A program made the position numbers and the translations under genes. This document shows positions 45,982 to 55,315 of a DNA stretch of 64,000 nucleotides, one piece after another. The DNA comes from [Clostridium] scindens ATCC 35704 (GTDB lineage Bacteria; Bacillota; Clostridia; Lachnospirales; Lachnospiraceae), in the NCBI RefSeq assembly GCF_004295125.1, contig NZ_CP036170.1, forward strand, positions 3,226,501-3,290,500. Reading direction: 5' to 3'. Every line of letters starts with the position of its first letter. Within the stretch, counting starts at the first letter, position 1. The notes beneath the pieces were generated by a model that saw nothing but the letters and a program-made list of their open reading frames with translations, was not told the DNA's origin and did not search any database.

Positions 45982-46875
45982 ATGATGGATGTTAATTATG
46001 AATTATATAAAGTATTCTACTTTGTAGCCACAACCCTCAGTTTTTCAGAAGCTTCCAAGCAACTGTTCATCTCCCAGTCAGCGGTCAGCCAGTCCATCAA
46101 GGCTTTGGAGAAGAAACTGGACCAGACTTTGTTCATCCGCAGCACCAAAAGGGTACGCCTGACCCCTGAAGGGGAGATTCTGCTGCGCCATGTGGAGCCG
46201 GCGATGAACCTGATCAAGCGGGGAGAGGCGCAGTTGATGGAAACCAATTCCAAAGGCGGACAGATAAGGATCGGGGCGAGCGACACCATCTGCCGGTACT
46301 TCCTGGTACCCTATCTGGAAAGATTCCACAAGGAATTTCCCGGCGCCCATATCAAGGTCACCAATGCCACCTCCATCCGCTGCGTGGAACTGCTGGAAAG
46401 CGGCCAGGTGGATCTGATCGTAGTCAACTACCCCAATCCTTACCTGGGAAATATTACCGGTGTCAGAAAGATCCGGAAATTCAGGGATGTCTTCCTCGCC
46501 AATGAGTCTTTCGCCGAACTCAAAGGCATGAAACTGGATCTGGAACAGCTGCTTAAGTATCCTATCCTCATGCTGGATAAACGGAGCACCACCAGCGAAT
46601 TCCTTCATTCCCTGTTCCAGCAGCGCCAACTGGATTTGGTGCCGGAGATCGAGTTAAGCAGCAATGACCTGCTAATTGATCTTGCCAGCATCGGCCTGGG
46701 GATCGCCTTCATTCCTGATTACTGCCTGCAAAGAAAAAGTGACAGCCTCTTTATCGTTGAGACTAGCGAGGAACTTCCCTCCCGTGAATTGGTCATTGCC
46801 TACAATGAACAGATTCCGGCCTCCAAGGCCACCTTGGAATTCTTAAACTTCTTTCCCGGGGCAAAGTTTTCTTAG
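45982..46875 (+). CDS. LysR family transcriptional regulator
   Basis: A 297-residue regulator. The winged helix is at about 3-62 (FSEASKQLFISQSAVSQSIK), followed by a periplasmic-binding-protein-like effector domain (from 90). AAGGAGG precedes the start by four bases. Its divergent neighbour encodes a DUF1461 membrane protein; LysR regulators often control the divergent gene, so that is a candidate target. The effector is unknown. Confidence 0.92.
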   Translation: MMDVNYELYKVFYFVATTLSFSEASKQLFISQSAVSQSIKALEKKLDQTLFIRSTKRVRLTPEGEILLRHVEPAMNLIKRGEAQLMETNSKGGQIRIGASDTICRYFLVPYLERFHKEFPGAHIKVTNATSIRCVELLESGQVDLIVVNYPNPYLGNITGVRKIRKFRDVFLANESFAELKGMKLDLEQLLKYPILMLDKRSTTSEFLHSLFQQRQLDLVPEIELSSNDLLIDLASIGLGIAFIPDYCLQRKSDSLFIVETSEELPSRELVIAYNEQIPASKATLEFLNFFPGAKFS

Positions 46876-46899
46876 CAAACTGGCTGTTTTTGGGAGGGC

Positions 46900-49281
46900 T
46901 CAGGCCTTGTCCATCCCATCCCAGAACGTTTCGATCATCCCGGTCACGTTCCTGGCATTGCACCATCCATACTGGCTCCATTCCCGGGGGAAGGTCTCCT
47001 GATACCTTCCGTCCCGGAACCGCTCATCCAGAAGCAGGATGATACCGCAGTCCTGATCGGTCCGTATGACCCTTCCAGCAGACTGCAGGACCTTGTTCAT
47101 GCCTGGATAGAGATAGGCATAGTCGAATCCTCTTAGCCCGTGGGAATCAAAATATGTTTTCAGCAGTTCCCGCTCCCTGCATACCTGGGGCAGTCCTGTC
47201 CCTACGATAATGGCTCCGATCAGCTTGTCCATAGCCAGATCGATGCCTTCTGAAAAGATGCCGCCCATCACGCAGAAGCCCATCAGGCTATTGTCTTTGT
47301 CTTCCTCAAAATTCTCCAGGAATATCTCCCTTGCCTCCTCCGACATATACCTGGACTGCATCACATACTCGATCTTACGGCCCCCGTAGCAGGGTACGCT
47401 CTCCAGCAAAGATACAAAAACTCCATAGACCTCTTCCATAAAATAGTAGGAAGGAAAAAAGGCAATATAGTTTCCTTTCCTGCTTCTTGCTACCTGGATC
47501 AGATATTCGGCATACCGCCGGTACATTTCCTCTCCACGGCTTGTATACTTGGTGCTGACATCCGTGCCGATCAGCAGAAGGCGCTTCCTTGCGTCAAAAG
47601 GAGACTCTGCATAGATGGCGTAATCCTCCTTCGAATTGCTCAAAAGTTTCTTATAATAGTGGATAGGGAGCAGCGTTGCGGAGAAGAATACGGTGCTGTT
47701 TCCCCTATCCAGGAACTGGGCGAGGCAGTTGGCCGGGTTCACGCAGAACAGACGCAGTTTGAACCTTCCATCCTCCTCCAGTTCCGAATAGATCAGATAA
47801 TTCTCATCCAGTCCCTCATGAATGTTCGCAAACATACGTACGGCAAAATATAATTCCAGCACTTCCTTGCGTATCTCCTCGTTGCGGCACTCTTCCAAGT
47901 AACGTTCCATCTCCGTCATCAGCGCAAGCAGTTTCAGGTAGATATGGGCTACGCTGTCCAGTATCTGGTAATCCTCGCACTCCCGCTTCAGCGCCAGAAG
48001 CTGCTTGTTGCACTCATCCAGCCGGCTGGCCAGTCTGCTGTCCTCGGCTTTTACCAGACGCTTGATCTTAAGGAAATCCTCTTTATAGATGCTGGCGCTG
48101 TACATCTCCCTCCCCCGTTCCACCAGATTATGAGCCTCGTCGATCAGGAACAGATACTCGCCTTTATTTCCCTCGCCGAAAAACCGCTTCAAGTGCGCAT
48201 TGGGATCAAAAACATAATTATAGTCGCAGATGATTGCATCCACCCACAGCGACACGTCCAGCCCCATCTCGAACGGGCACACGTTCCATTTTCTCGCCTG
48301 TTCTTCTATCACCTCCCGGCTCATCTCATCTGTGGAGGCCAGCAGTTCATACACCGCGTCATTCACCCTGTCAAAATGCCCCTTGGCGTAAGGGCAGTCA
48401 TCCGGATTGCAGTTTGTCTCCTCGCAGAAGCAGATCTTCTCCTTGGCGGTGAGCACGATCACTTTCATGCGCAGATCCTGGGCTTTCAGGGAGTCAAATG
48501 CCTGCCACGCCACCGTTCTGGTAATCGTCTTGGCCGTCAGGTAGAATATCTTCTCTCCCAGCCCTTCCCCCATGGCTTTTACAGCCGGGAACACCGTGGA
48601 GATCGTCTTTCCCACTCCTGTAGGGGCCTGTACGAACAACTTTTTCTTGCGAAGGATGGTGCGGTAGACGCTGGTGACCAGCTCCTTTTGTCCCTCCCGG
48701 TAAGAAAAGGGAAATTCCACCTGCCGTATGGATGCATTCCGCTTCTTCCTCCACTCAATCTGATAACGGGCCCATCTCTCATAAGAAGCTGTCAGTTCCT
48801 GAAACCAGGCTTCCAGTTCCTCGAAGGCATATGTGCTTTGAAATCGCTTGATCTCCTCCGTCTCCATATTACAGTAGGTCATCTGCACGCCAATCTCCTC
48901 CAGGCCATTCTGCCTGGCATAGATATAGGCGTAGCACTTTGCCTGGGCCAGATGCACCAGGATGGGCTCTTTCAATGTATCCAGTTCCTTGAAGATCCCC
49001 TTGATCTCGTCCACCACGGGTCCCTGCGGCGTATCCATGATTCCGTCTGCACGCCCCTCTATCAGCAGCAGGAATCCATTGCAGGCAACCTCCTGCTTCA
49101 GGGAGACCTCTGCATGATAGTCAGCACCCATCTGCCGCTGGATCTTCCGGTGGATCTTGCCTCCAAGCAGCATGGCGTCCTTGTCAGTCCCTGCTATTCT
49201 ATTGTCAATATCGCCGCCGCGCAGTATAAATTCCACCAGGCTGCGCACGGAGATCCGAATCACTGGCTGTTCCAAATCCAT
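46900..49281 (-). CDS. XPD/DinG-type helicase with N-terminal nuclease-like domain
   Basis: A 793-residue superfamily 2 helicase. Residues 1-120 resemble a PD-(D/E)xK nuclease: His44, Asp79 (GRADG) and E92-x-K94 (DEIKG). Walker A is APTGVGKT (219-226), and four or five cysteines (Cys284/286, 291, 296, 335) are candidates for an iron-sulfur cluster. DEAH is at 381-384, and helicase motif VI at the C-terminus is AGRVIRT. It is the third gene of an operon behind two LexA-like sites, 64 bases after the DUF4130 gene. It probably unwinds and cuts damaged DNA; that is inference. Confidence 0.88.
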   Translation of the reverse strand: MDLEQPVIRISVRSLVEFILRGGDIDNRIAGTDKDAMLLGGKIHRKIQRQMGADYHAEVSLKQEVACNGFLLLIEGRADGIMDTPQGPVVDEIKGIFKELDTLKEPILVHLAQAKCYAYIYARQNGLEEIGVQMTYCNMETEEIKRFQSTYAFEELEAWFQELTASYERWARYQIEWRKKRNASIRQVEFPFSYREGQKELVTSVYRTILRKKKLFVQAPTGVGKTISTVFPAVKAMGEGLGEKIFYLTAKTITRTVAWQAFDSLKAQDLRMKVIVLTAKEKICFCEETNCNPDDCPYAKGHFDRVNDAVYELLASTDEMSREVIEEQARKWNVCPFEMGLDVSLWVDAIICDYNYVFDPNAHLKRFFGEGNKGEYLFLIDEAHNLVERGREMYSASIYKEDFLKIKRLVKAEDSRLASRLDECNKQLLALKRECEDYQILDSVAHIYLKLLALMTEMERYLEECRNEEIRKEVLELYFAVRMFANIHEGLDENYLIYSELEEDGRFKLRLFCVNPANCLAQFLDRGNSTVFFSATLLPIHYYKKLLSNSKEDYAIYAESPFDARKRLLLIGTDVSTKYTSRGEEMYRRYAEYLIQVARSRKGNYIAFFPSYYFMEEVYGVFVSLLESVPCYGGRKIEYVMQSRYMSEEAREIFLENFEEDKDNSLMGFCVMGGIFSEGIDLAMDKLIGAIIVGTGLPQVCRERELLKTYFDSHGLRGFDYAYLYPGMNKVLQSAGRVIRTDQDCGIILLLDERFRDGRYQETFPREWSQYGWCNARNVTGMIETFWDGMDKA

Positions 49282-49345
49282 AGTCCTTTTCGTCCTTCAT
49301 CTACATTTCTTCCTATTGTATCATAGATTTTCCTTCTGTCGCAGC

Positions 49346-50113
49346 CTAATTCGTAAATTCCACCATATTGGGGCGAAACCGCAAGGGCAGGTGCTGCAGC
49401 TGGCACCTTCTGTTGGTGCGGGATTCTATGGCTATAGTCTTGCAGAAGTCCTTCCACAATCTGGAATACCGGGCTTCCTTTTCCGACACTTCAAGGCTCC
49501 CCTTCCTATCCAGCATATCGTCCCATATCAGAATCCATTTCTTCTTTGCCTCATGCACCACGAACATGTCATGGCTCTTGTCATGAATCATCCAGTTCTC
49601 CAGTGGCAGACGGTTCGCAAAATGAGGAGCCAGGCAGGTAAGCACCTGGGACTTGGGCGTAATCTGCGCGTACAGGACGCCGTTTTTTAATTCCTGGAAT
49701 CTCAGGAAGCCTTTCAGCGCATGAGCCTCCCCTCCCACGGTACGGCTCAGTTCAAATACCTTCTCCACCTTAGGATGGCTTAAGTGCTCCATGATCCTGG
49801 TGCTGTCGGGAAGCGTCCTTGCCGCCAGCATGGTGCCAAGGATCGCGTCCCCCTTGTCTTTATCCGCCGCCAGCACGGCATGATAGATGTCCCAGTATGC
49901 CTGTCTTCCCAGATGCTTCTTGATCAAATTCTCCACGGCGATCGCTTTATGCTCCGTCTCTTCCACTTCCACATAGTCGCAGAACAGTTGCTGCTCCAGC
50001 ATCCCACGAAGGGCGATGGCGCAGTCTGCTTCCCCCCGGCCTGTCTTCCAGGCATCATAGATGCCGGAGAATATCCCCGTCACCGTATCGCTACACACAT
50101 AGACCGTCTTCAT
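49346..50113 (-). CDS. DUF4130 (TIGR03915-type) DNA metabolism protein
   Basis: A 255-residue protein of the family that always partners the radical SAM protein encoded upstream. Typical stretches are YVCSDTVTGIFSGIYDAW and RRCQLQHLPLRF. There is no uracil-DNA glycosylase domain, which some longer homologues have, so this is the short form. Its function is unknown, but the partnership suggests DNA repair or modification. It overlaps the upstream gene by 23 bases. Confidence 0.85.
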   Translation of the reverse strand: MKTVYVCSDTVTGIFSGIYDAWKTGRGEADCAIALRGMLEQQLFCDYVEVEETEHKAIAVENLIKKHLGRQAYWDIYHAVLAADKDKGDAILGTMLAARTLPDSTRIMEHLSHPKVEKVFELSRTVGGEAHALKGFLRFQELKNGVLYAQITPKSQVLTCLAPHFANRLPLENWMIHDKSHDMFVVHEAKKKWILIWDDMLDRKGSLEVSEKEARYSRLWKDFCKTIAIESRTNRRCQLQHLPLRFRPNMVEFTN

Positions 50114-51419
50114 AGAACTTCCCTCCGAACCTTACATCGTCGAACAGGGACAGCTGCCGATAACTCATGCCGTCAATCCCTTCCGGCAGCCTCTCCCTCG
50201 CATTCAGCAGATTTCTCGTAATATAGTCTTCCTCAATCTTGGTCGGATACATCATCTTTCCGCCGCAAGTGATAAAATACAGCGCCCGCTTAAGCACTAC
50301 GCCCATCTTCTTTATATCCTGGAAGTTAAGGTTCCCCAATCTCCTGGCCTTGACAATCCGGGTGGCCGACTTATAGCCGATCCCCGGCACCCGCAGAAGC
50401 ATCTTATAGTCTGCCCGGTTGATCTCCACCGGAAAATACTCCAGATGCTTCAGCGCCCAGTTGCACTTGGGATCAAACAGCACGTTGAAGTTCGGCGATT
50501 CCTCCGACAGCAGCTCGTCCGCCTGAAAATGGTAGTACCGCAGCAGCCAGTCCGCCTGATACAGCCGGTGCTCCCTAAGAAGCGGCGGCCCCTTGTCCGT
50601 ACGCGCGGGTAGCGTGGCATCCTCATTCACATGGACAAAAGCCGAGAAAAACACTCTTTTTAACTCAAACTTCTGATAGAGGGCCTCCGTCACCTGCATG
50701 ATCTGGTAGTCCGTCTCAGGGGTCGCCCCGATGATCATCTGGGTACTCTGCCCTGCCGGAACGAACCTGGGCGCATTGCGGTATACCTGGATCTCCTGCC
50801 GGTTCTGGGCCGCCTTGCTCTGCACCAGGCGCATGGGGGCCAGGATATTCTTCCTGCTCTTATGAGGCGCAAGAAGTCTCAGGCTCTCTGCCGTAGGAAG
50901 TTCCAGGTTGACGCTCATCCGATCCGCCAGAAACCCGATCCTGTGCACCAGTTCCTGGTTGGCGCCCGGAATGGCCTTTACATGGATGTAGCCCTGGAAA
51001 TTGCATTCCCTGCGCAGCTTATACAACGTGGCATAAATCAGTTCCATCGTATAGTCCGGGCTATTCAGAATACCGGAACTTAGGAACAGCCCCTCGATAT
51101 AATTGCGCCTGTAGAACTCCATGGTAAGCGTGCACACTTCATCCGGCGTAAAAGATGCGCGCCTGACATCATTGGTCCTCCTGTTGATGCAGTATTTGCA
51201 GTCATAGATGCATTCATTGGTATAAAGAATCTTAAGAAGAGAGATGCACCTTCCATCCGCCGAGAAACTATGGCAGATTCCGGTCTGCTCGCAGCTGCCC
51301 ATGCCGGTCCCGTCATTGGCCCTGGCAGTCCCGCTGGAAGTGCAGGCCACGTCATACTTAGCAGCGTCCGTCAGAATATTCAGTTTCTCGTACATCGTCA
51401 TGGACTCTTGGATCCTCAT
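50091..51419 (-). CDS. Radical SAM DNA modification/repair protein (TIGR03916-type)
   Basis: A 442-residue radical SAM enzyme. The cluster motif CIYDCKYC has Cys70, Cys74 and Cys77. Near the C-terminus (about 340-375) a helix-hairpin-helix, MLLRVPGIGYKSATRIVKAR, is a DNA-binding motif. The start at 51419 follows AAAGGCGGATG; the ATG at 51398 (MTMYEK) is another option. It is the first gene of the damage-type operon with consensus promoter and LexA-like boxes. The chemistry is not known. Confidence 0.9.
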   Translation of the reverse strand: MRIQESMTMYEKLNILTDAAKYDVACTSSGTARANDGTGMGSCEQTGICHSFSADGRCISLLKILYTNECIYDCKYCINRRTNDVRRASFTPDEVCTLTMEFYRRNYIEGLFLSSGILNSPDYTMELIYATLYKLRRECNFQGYIHVKAIPGANQELVHRIGFLADRMSVNLELPTAESLRLLAPHKSRKNILAPMRLVQSKAAQNRQEIQVYRNAPRFVPAGQSTQMIIGATPETDYQIMQVTEALYQKFELKRVFFSAFVHVNEDATLPARTDKGPPLLREHRLYQADWLLRYYHFQADELLSEESPNFNVLFDPKCNWALKHLEYFPVEINRADYKMLLRVPGIGYKSATRIVKARRLGNLNFQDIKKMGVVLKRALYFITCGGKMMYPTKIEEDYITRNLLNARERLPEGIDGMSYRQLSLFDDVRFGGKFYEDGLCV

Positions 51420-51448
51420 AATCATCCGCCTTTCATAAAACGCAGTAA

Positions 51449-51499
51449 GAACATACGTTTGTTTTCTACCATTATACAAACATATGTTCTTTCTGTCAA
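51449..51499 (-). promoter_or_regulatory. LexA-like sites and promoter of the repair operon
   Basis: On the minus strand TTGACA (51494-51499) and TATAAT (51471-51476) have a 17-base spacer. That spacer contains GAACATATGTTTG (51477-51489). A second copy in the opposite sense, CAAACGTATGTTC (51449-51461), lies just after the start point. Both match the Gram-positive LexA box CGAACATATGTTCG closely, with 28 bases between centres. Repression by LexA and induction by DNA damage are inferred. Confidence 0.85.
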
Positions 51500-51512
51500 T
51501 AGGACTCCTATG

Positions 51513-52055
51513 CTAATATTCAGCCTCATATAGCGGCTTTACCACTTCTGTCAGGTCGCTGATCACGGAGATCAGCGTCTGCATATCCTTATCCCGGTTC
51601 CTTTGGAACGCATGATACCCGCCCTGTATGCAGTAGCTTAGAATAATATTCCTGACCCTGTCCTTACGGTACTCCGGATGCTTTCTGAATATCATTTCCT
51701 TGATGCTGGTCTCGATCCTGTCCGCGAGATGATTCCTCTGGCTTCCGGAAAAAAGTATGGTGATCAGCGAATTCTGGGACAGATAGGCCAGAAATAATTC
51801 CCTTGTGAATTCTGCCGGATTCTCCATAATATATTCCGGATGCGAGATGCTATTGGTAATGGAGGAGACGACTTCCTCTTCCATCCGCTCCGACAAGTCA
51901 TAGATATCCTTATAATGAGAATAAAAAGTAGACTTATTGATGTATGCGTGCTCGCACAATTCTTTAATGGTGATCTTCTCCAGGGGCTTCCTGGAGCGAA
52001 GTTCGATAAAGGCATTGCGTATCCCTTTTTCCGTTTTCTCAATCCGAAGATCCAT
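51513..52055 (-). CDS. TetR family transcriptional regulator
   Basis: A 180-residue regulator. The N-terminal HTH is at about 10-60 (KITIKELCEHAYINKSTFYSHY). The C-terminal helical part is a TetR_C-like ligand domain. The start at 52055 follows AAGGGGG. It is divergent from glgB, and an inverted repeat lies in between; it may control itself, glgB, or both. Confidence 0.88.
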   Translation of the reverse strand: MDLRIEKTEKGIRNAFIELRSRKPLEKITIKELCEHAYINKSTFYSHYKDIYDLSERMEEEVVSSITNSISHPEYIMENPAEFTRELFLAYLSQNSLITILFSGSQRNHLADRIETSIKEMIFRKHPEYRKDRVRNIILSYCIQGGYHAFQRNRDKDMQTLISVISDLTEVVKPLYEAEY

Positions 52056-52074
52056 GGCATTTCCCCCTTGTAAT

Positions 52075-52098
52075 CCGACGGTTTTATGAATCCGTCGG
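52075..52098. promoter_or_regulatory. Inverted repeat upstream of the TetR gene (candidate operator)
   Basis: CCGACGG (52075-52081) and CCGTCGG (52092-52098) form a perfect inverted repeat with a 10-base spacer, 20 bases upstream of the TetR start. This form fits an operator for a TetR dimer. Confidence 0.6.
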
Positions 52099-52218
52099 TT
52101 ATACGCCTCTTCTCCTATATTGTTGGTGGATGGGCGCTTTTCCATCTTGTATAATCATTATAAATCAGATAATCAACTACTGTCTATTATTTTAGGAAAA
52201 TAAATTGGAGGGTCATTT

Positions 52219-54006
52219 ATGGACTATTATGGATTTTACACTGGAAAAATATTCGACGCCTACCGCTATCTTGGCGCCCATGTAGAAGAGGAAGGCGTCA
52301 CCTTTTGCACCTTTGCCCCCAGCGCCCAGCGCATCTCGCTGATCGGAGAATTCAGCGGCTGGGAAGAATGCCCCATGCACAAAGTCTATGACGGCAACTT
52401 CTGGGAATGTTACATCCCGGATGCCAGACCCGGCATGATGTACAAGTACCGCATCTACCAGCAGTCCGGATCCTTTATCGATCACTGCGATCCTTACGGA
52501 TATGGCATGGAACTGCGTCCGAAGAACGCATCCATCATCCGGGATCTCTCTTCCTACCGCTTCAAGGATTCTAAGTGGATGGAGCAGCGTACGGATCACA
52601 GGAACCAGCCTTTGAATATCTACGAACTGCATTTCGGCTCCTGGAAGAAGCCTTCAAAGGAAGAAGAGGACTGGTATTCCTATGCCGAACTGGCAGATAA
52701 ACTGTTGCCTTACCTCAAGGAAAACGGCTATAACTATCTGGAAATCATGCCGTTAAGCGAGCACCCTTGCGATGAATCCTGGGGATACCAGAATACCGGA
52801 TTCTACAGTCCTACCTCCCGGTACGGAACCGCCCAGGAACTGATGGAGTTCATCGATGCCTGCCATCAGAACGACATCGGCATCATTATGGACTTTGTCC
52901 CCGTACATTTTGCCGTAGATGGCTATGCGCTTGCCAACTACGACGGCACTGCGTTATATGAATACCCCAATATGGACGTGGGACGAAGCGAGTGGGGCAG
53001 CTGCAACTTCATGCATTCCCGCGGCGAAGTTCGAAGCTTCCTACAGTCTGCCGCCAATTACTGGCTCACCGATTACCATGTGGACGGCATCCGCATGGAT
53101 GCCATCAGCAACATCATCTACTGGCAGGGAGATCCGGCCAGAGGCGTGAACAAGTCAGCCGTAGACTTTATCCGGGAGATGAACCGGGGCTTGAAGCAGA
53201 TGCATCCTTCTGCCATCCTCTCGGCGGAAGACTCCACCTCCTACCCCTGCGTGACAAAAAGCACGGCCGAAGGCGGCTTAGGATTCGATTATAAATGGGA
53301 TATGGGCTGGATGAATGACACCTTGGAATACTTCCGTACCGCCCCCGAGTACCGTACCAGGGATTATCACAAGCTGACCTTCTCCATGCACTATTATTAC
53401 AGCGACTCCTTCCTGCTGCCCTTATCCCACGATGAGGTCGTCCACGGGAAAGCAACCATCCTCCAGAAAATGTACGGGGAGTATGAAGAGAAGTTTCCAC
53501 AGGCCCGTGCCCTGTATATGTATATGTACGCCCATCCAGGCAAGAAGCTGAACTTTATGGGAAATGAGTTCGGACAGCTGCGGGAATGGGATGAGAAGCG
53601 GGAGCAGGATTGGGATATCCTGAAATACCCCATACATGACGCCTTCCATCGCTTTATGAAGGATTTGAACAAACTCTATCTGAAGCATCCGGCCCTTTTT
53701 CGCTGCGACTATGCTCCTGAAGGGTTCTCCTGGCTGGACTGCCATCAGGAAGAACGCTGCATCTACGCTTTTGAGCGAACCGACGGAAAGGAGCGTATCG
53801 CCGCCGTCTTTAACTTGTCTGATCAGATTCAGGAAGGCTACCGGCTTCCTGTAAAAGCCGCCGTCCATGCTTCCATCCTCCTGGCCAGCGATATGGAGGA
53901 ATATGCCGGCGGGCGAAAGTATGAGGATCTGGAATTAGCGGCCGATGCAGGGACCATCCAACTCGATCTTAGCCCCTACAGTGCTCTCTATCTTCTTCTC
54001 CAATAG
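52219..54006 (+). CDS. glgB: 1,4-alpha-glucan branching enzyme
   Basis: A 595-residue GH13 enzyme that adds alpha-1,6 branches in glycogen. An N-terminal CBM48 module (about 20-110) precedes the barrel. The nucleophile Asp is in DGIRMDA, the acid/base Glu in ILSAEDST, and the third Asp in LSHDEVVHG. Length is slightly short of the 620-730 usual in E. coli-type enzymes, mostly by the missing N1 domain. GGAGGG precedes the start. No other glg biosynthesis gene is beside it. Confidence 0.95.
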   Translation: MDYYGFYTGKIFDAYRYLGAHVEEEGVTFCTFAPSAQRISLIGEFSGWEECPMHKVYDGNFWECYIPDARPGMMYKYRIYQQSGSFIDHCDPYGYGMELRPKNASIIRDLSSYRFKDSKWMEQRTDHRNQPLNIYELHFGSWKKPSKEEEDWYSYAELADKLLPYLKENGYNYLEIMPLSEHPCDESWGYQNTGFYSPTSRYGTAQELMEFIDACHQNDIGIIMDFVPVHFAVDGYALANYDGTALYEYPNMDVGRSEWGSCNFMHSRGEVRSFLQSAANYWLTDYHVDGIRMDAISNIIYWQGDPARGVNKSAVDFIREMNRGLKQMHPSAILSAEDSTSYPCVTKSTAEGGLGFDYKWDMGWMNDTLEYFRTAPEYRTRDYHKLTFSMHYYYSDSFLLPLSHDEVVHGKATILQKMYGEYEEKFPQARALYMYMYAHPGKKLNFMGNEFGQLREWDEKREQDWDILKYPIHDAFHRFMKDLNKLYLKHPALFRCDYAPEGFSWLDCHQEERCIYAFERTDGKERIAAVFNLSDQIQEGYRLPVKAAVHASILLASDMEEYAGGRKYEDLELAADAGTIQLDLSPYSALYLLLQ

Positions 54007-54015
54007 CAGGAAAAC

Positions 54016-54057
54016 GGGCGGTGGATGACAAGGCAATATGCTTGTCGTCCACCGCCC
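54016..54057. terminator. Terminator between glgB and the Mrp ATPase gene
   Basis: A 17-bp stem, GGGCGGTGGATGACAAG with CTTGTCGTCCACCGCCC, has one mismatch and an 8-base loop. ATATTTTT follows on the plus strand. It separates two converging genes. Confidence 0.88.
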
Positions 54058-54069
54058 ATATTTTTAAAT

Positions 54070-54903
54070 CTAAAACTTATTAACCGCTGCCGCAAGGTAC
54101 TCATTGCTGACTTCCGAGAACCGCTCATTCTCCACGGCCTCTGCGAGCACCGCATCAATCGGCATCTTTCCCAGTACCGGAATGTCCAGTTCCTCTGCCA
54201 CCTCATCCACATGGCTCTCTCCAAATACGGAAATCTTCTTTCCGCAGTCCGGGCATACCAGATAACTATAATTCTCCACGATCCCCAGTACCGGAATGTC
54301 CATCTTCTTCGCCATATTGTAAGCCTTCTTGACAATCATCTGTACCAGATCCTGGGGAGATGTGACGATCACGACTCCATCTACCGGAAGGGACTGGAAT
54401 ACGGTCAATGGAACATCGCCTGTTCCGGGAGGCATATCCACGAACAGATAGTCCAGGTCTCCCCACATGACATCCGTCCAGAACTGGGTTACGACTCCTG
54501 CGATCACAGGCCCTCTCCAGATAACCGGATCCGACTCGTTCTCCAGCAGAAGATTGACGGACATGATCCTTGTCCCGTCCTTAGCCTCGCATGGGAACAT
54601 CCCTGCTTCGTTTCCCTTGGCCCCCTCATGGATGCCGTACATCTTAGGTATGGATGGCCCGGTAATATCTGCATCCAGGATGCCTACCGAGAATCCCTGC
54701 TCTCTCATCAGTCTTGCCAAAGAGGCCGTCACCATAGACTTTCCTACGCCTCCCTTGCCGCTGACAACCGCGATCACCTTCCCTACGTGTGAAAATGGGT
54801 TCGCTGGCTCCTTCATATCCTGTGGCTTGCTGCTGCAGGAATCTGCATGCGCGCAGCCGGCGCAGTCAGATGGAGAGCAGCCATTTTGTTGTTCTTCTGA
54901 CAT
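54070..54903 (-). CDS. Mrp/NBP35-type iron-sulfur carrier ATPase
   Basis: A 277-residue P-loop ATPase of the Mrp/ApbC type that carries iron-sulfur clusters. The N-terminal Cys-rich stretch CSPSDCAGCAHADSC precedes the P-loop GKGGVGKS (49-56). The CPDC motif near residue 220 is the cluster site of the dimer. The extra N-terminal cysteines resemble eukaryotic NBP35 rather than E. coli Mrp. It is 32 bases upstream of a terminator and close to ridA. Confidence 0.9.
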   Translation of the reverse strand: MSEEQQNGCSPSDCAGCAHADSCSSKPQDMKEPANPFSHVGKVIAVVSGKGGVGKSMVTASLARLMREQGFSVGILDADITGPSIPKMYGIHEGAKGNEAGMFPCEAKDGTRIMSVNLLLENESDPVIWRGPVIAGVVTQFWTDVMWGDLDYLFVDMPPGTGDVPLTVFQSLPVDGVVIVTSPQDLVQMIVKKAYNMAKKMDIPVLGIVENYSYLVCPDCGKKISVFGESHVDEVAEELDIPVLGKMPIDAVLAEAVENERFSEVSNEYLAAAVNKF

Positions 54904-54935
54904 GATCTATATACCTCTTTCCAAATTAAATTACT

Positions 54936-55313
54936 CTATTCTTCTACTGCCGCAATAACCTCGATCTCGCACAGCAGGTTCTTTGGCAGCGTCTTTACTG
55001 CTACGCAGCTTCTGGCTGGCTTGGATGTAAAGTATTTTGCGTAAACTTCATTAAATGCCGCAAAGTCTCCCATATCCGCAAGGAAGCATGTGGTCTTTAA
55101 CACCTTGTCAAAGGAAGTTCCTGCCTCTTTGAGGATCTCGCCGATATTCTTGCATGCCTGTTCTGCCTGTCCCTCAATCGTGTCCGCCTCTACCGTATCC
55201 GTCGCCGGATTGATTCCAATCTGCCCTGCGGAATAGAGGATTCCTCCATGTACATATCCCTGTGAATATGGTCCTAATGCCTTTGGCGCTTTCTCTGTTG
55301 ATACTACCTTCAT
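54936..55313 (-). CDS. ridA: RidA family enamine/imine deaminase
   Basis: A 125-residue trimeric enzyme that hydrolyses reactive enamines made by PLP enzymes. Family stretches are KAPKALGPYSQGYVHG at the N-terminus, with the conserved Arg in KPARSCVAV near residue 105 and CEIEVIA at the end. The start at 55313 follows GGAGAGG. It lies two bases after the broken ornithine-cyclodeaminase-like gene, which fits the enamine context. Confidence 0.95.
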   Translation of the reverse strand: MKVVSTEKAPKALGPYSQGYVHGGILYSAGQIGINPATDTVEADTIEGQAEQACKNIGEILKEAGTSFDKVLKTTCFLADMGDFAAFNEVYAKYFTSKPARSCVAVKTLPKNLLCEIEVIAAVEE

Positions 55314-55315
55314 AA

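Noticed and set aside
47944-49326. 460-codon plus-strand frame opposite the helicase
   Set aside because: It is a long antisense shadow produced by codon bias; the minus-strand helicase has all expected motifs.
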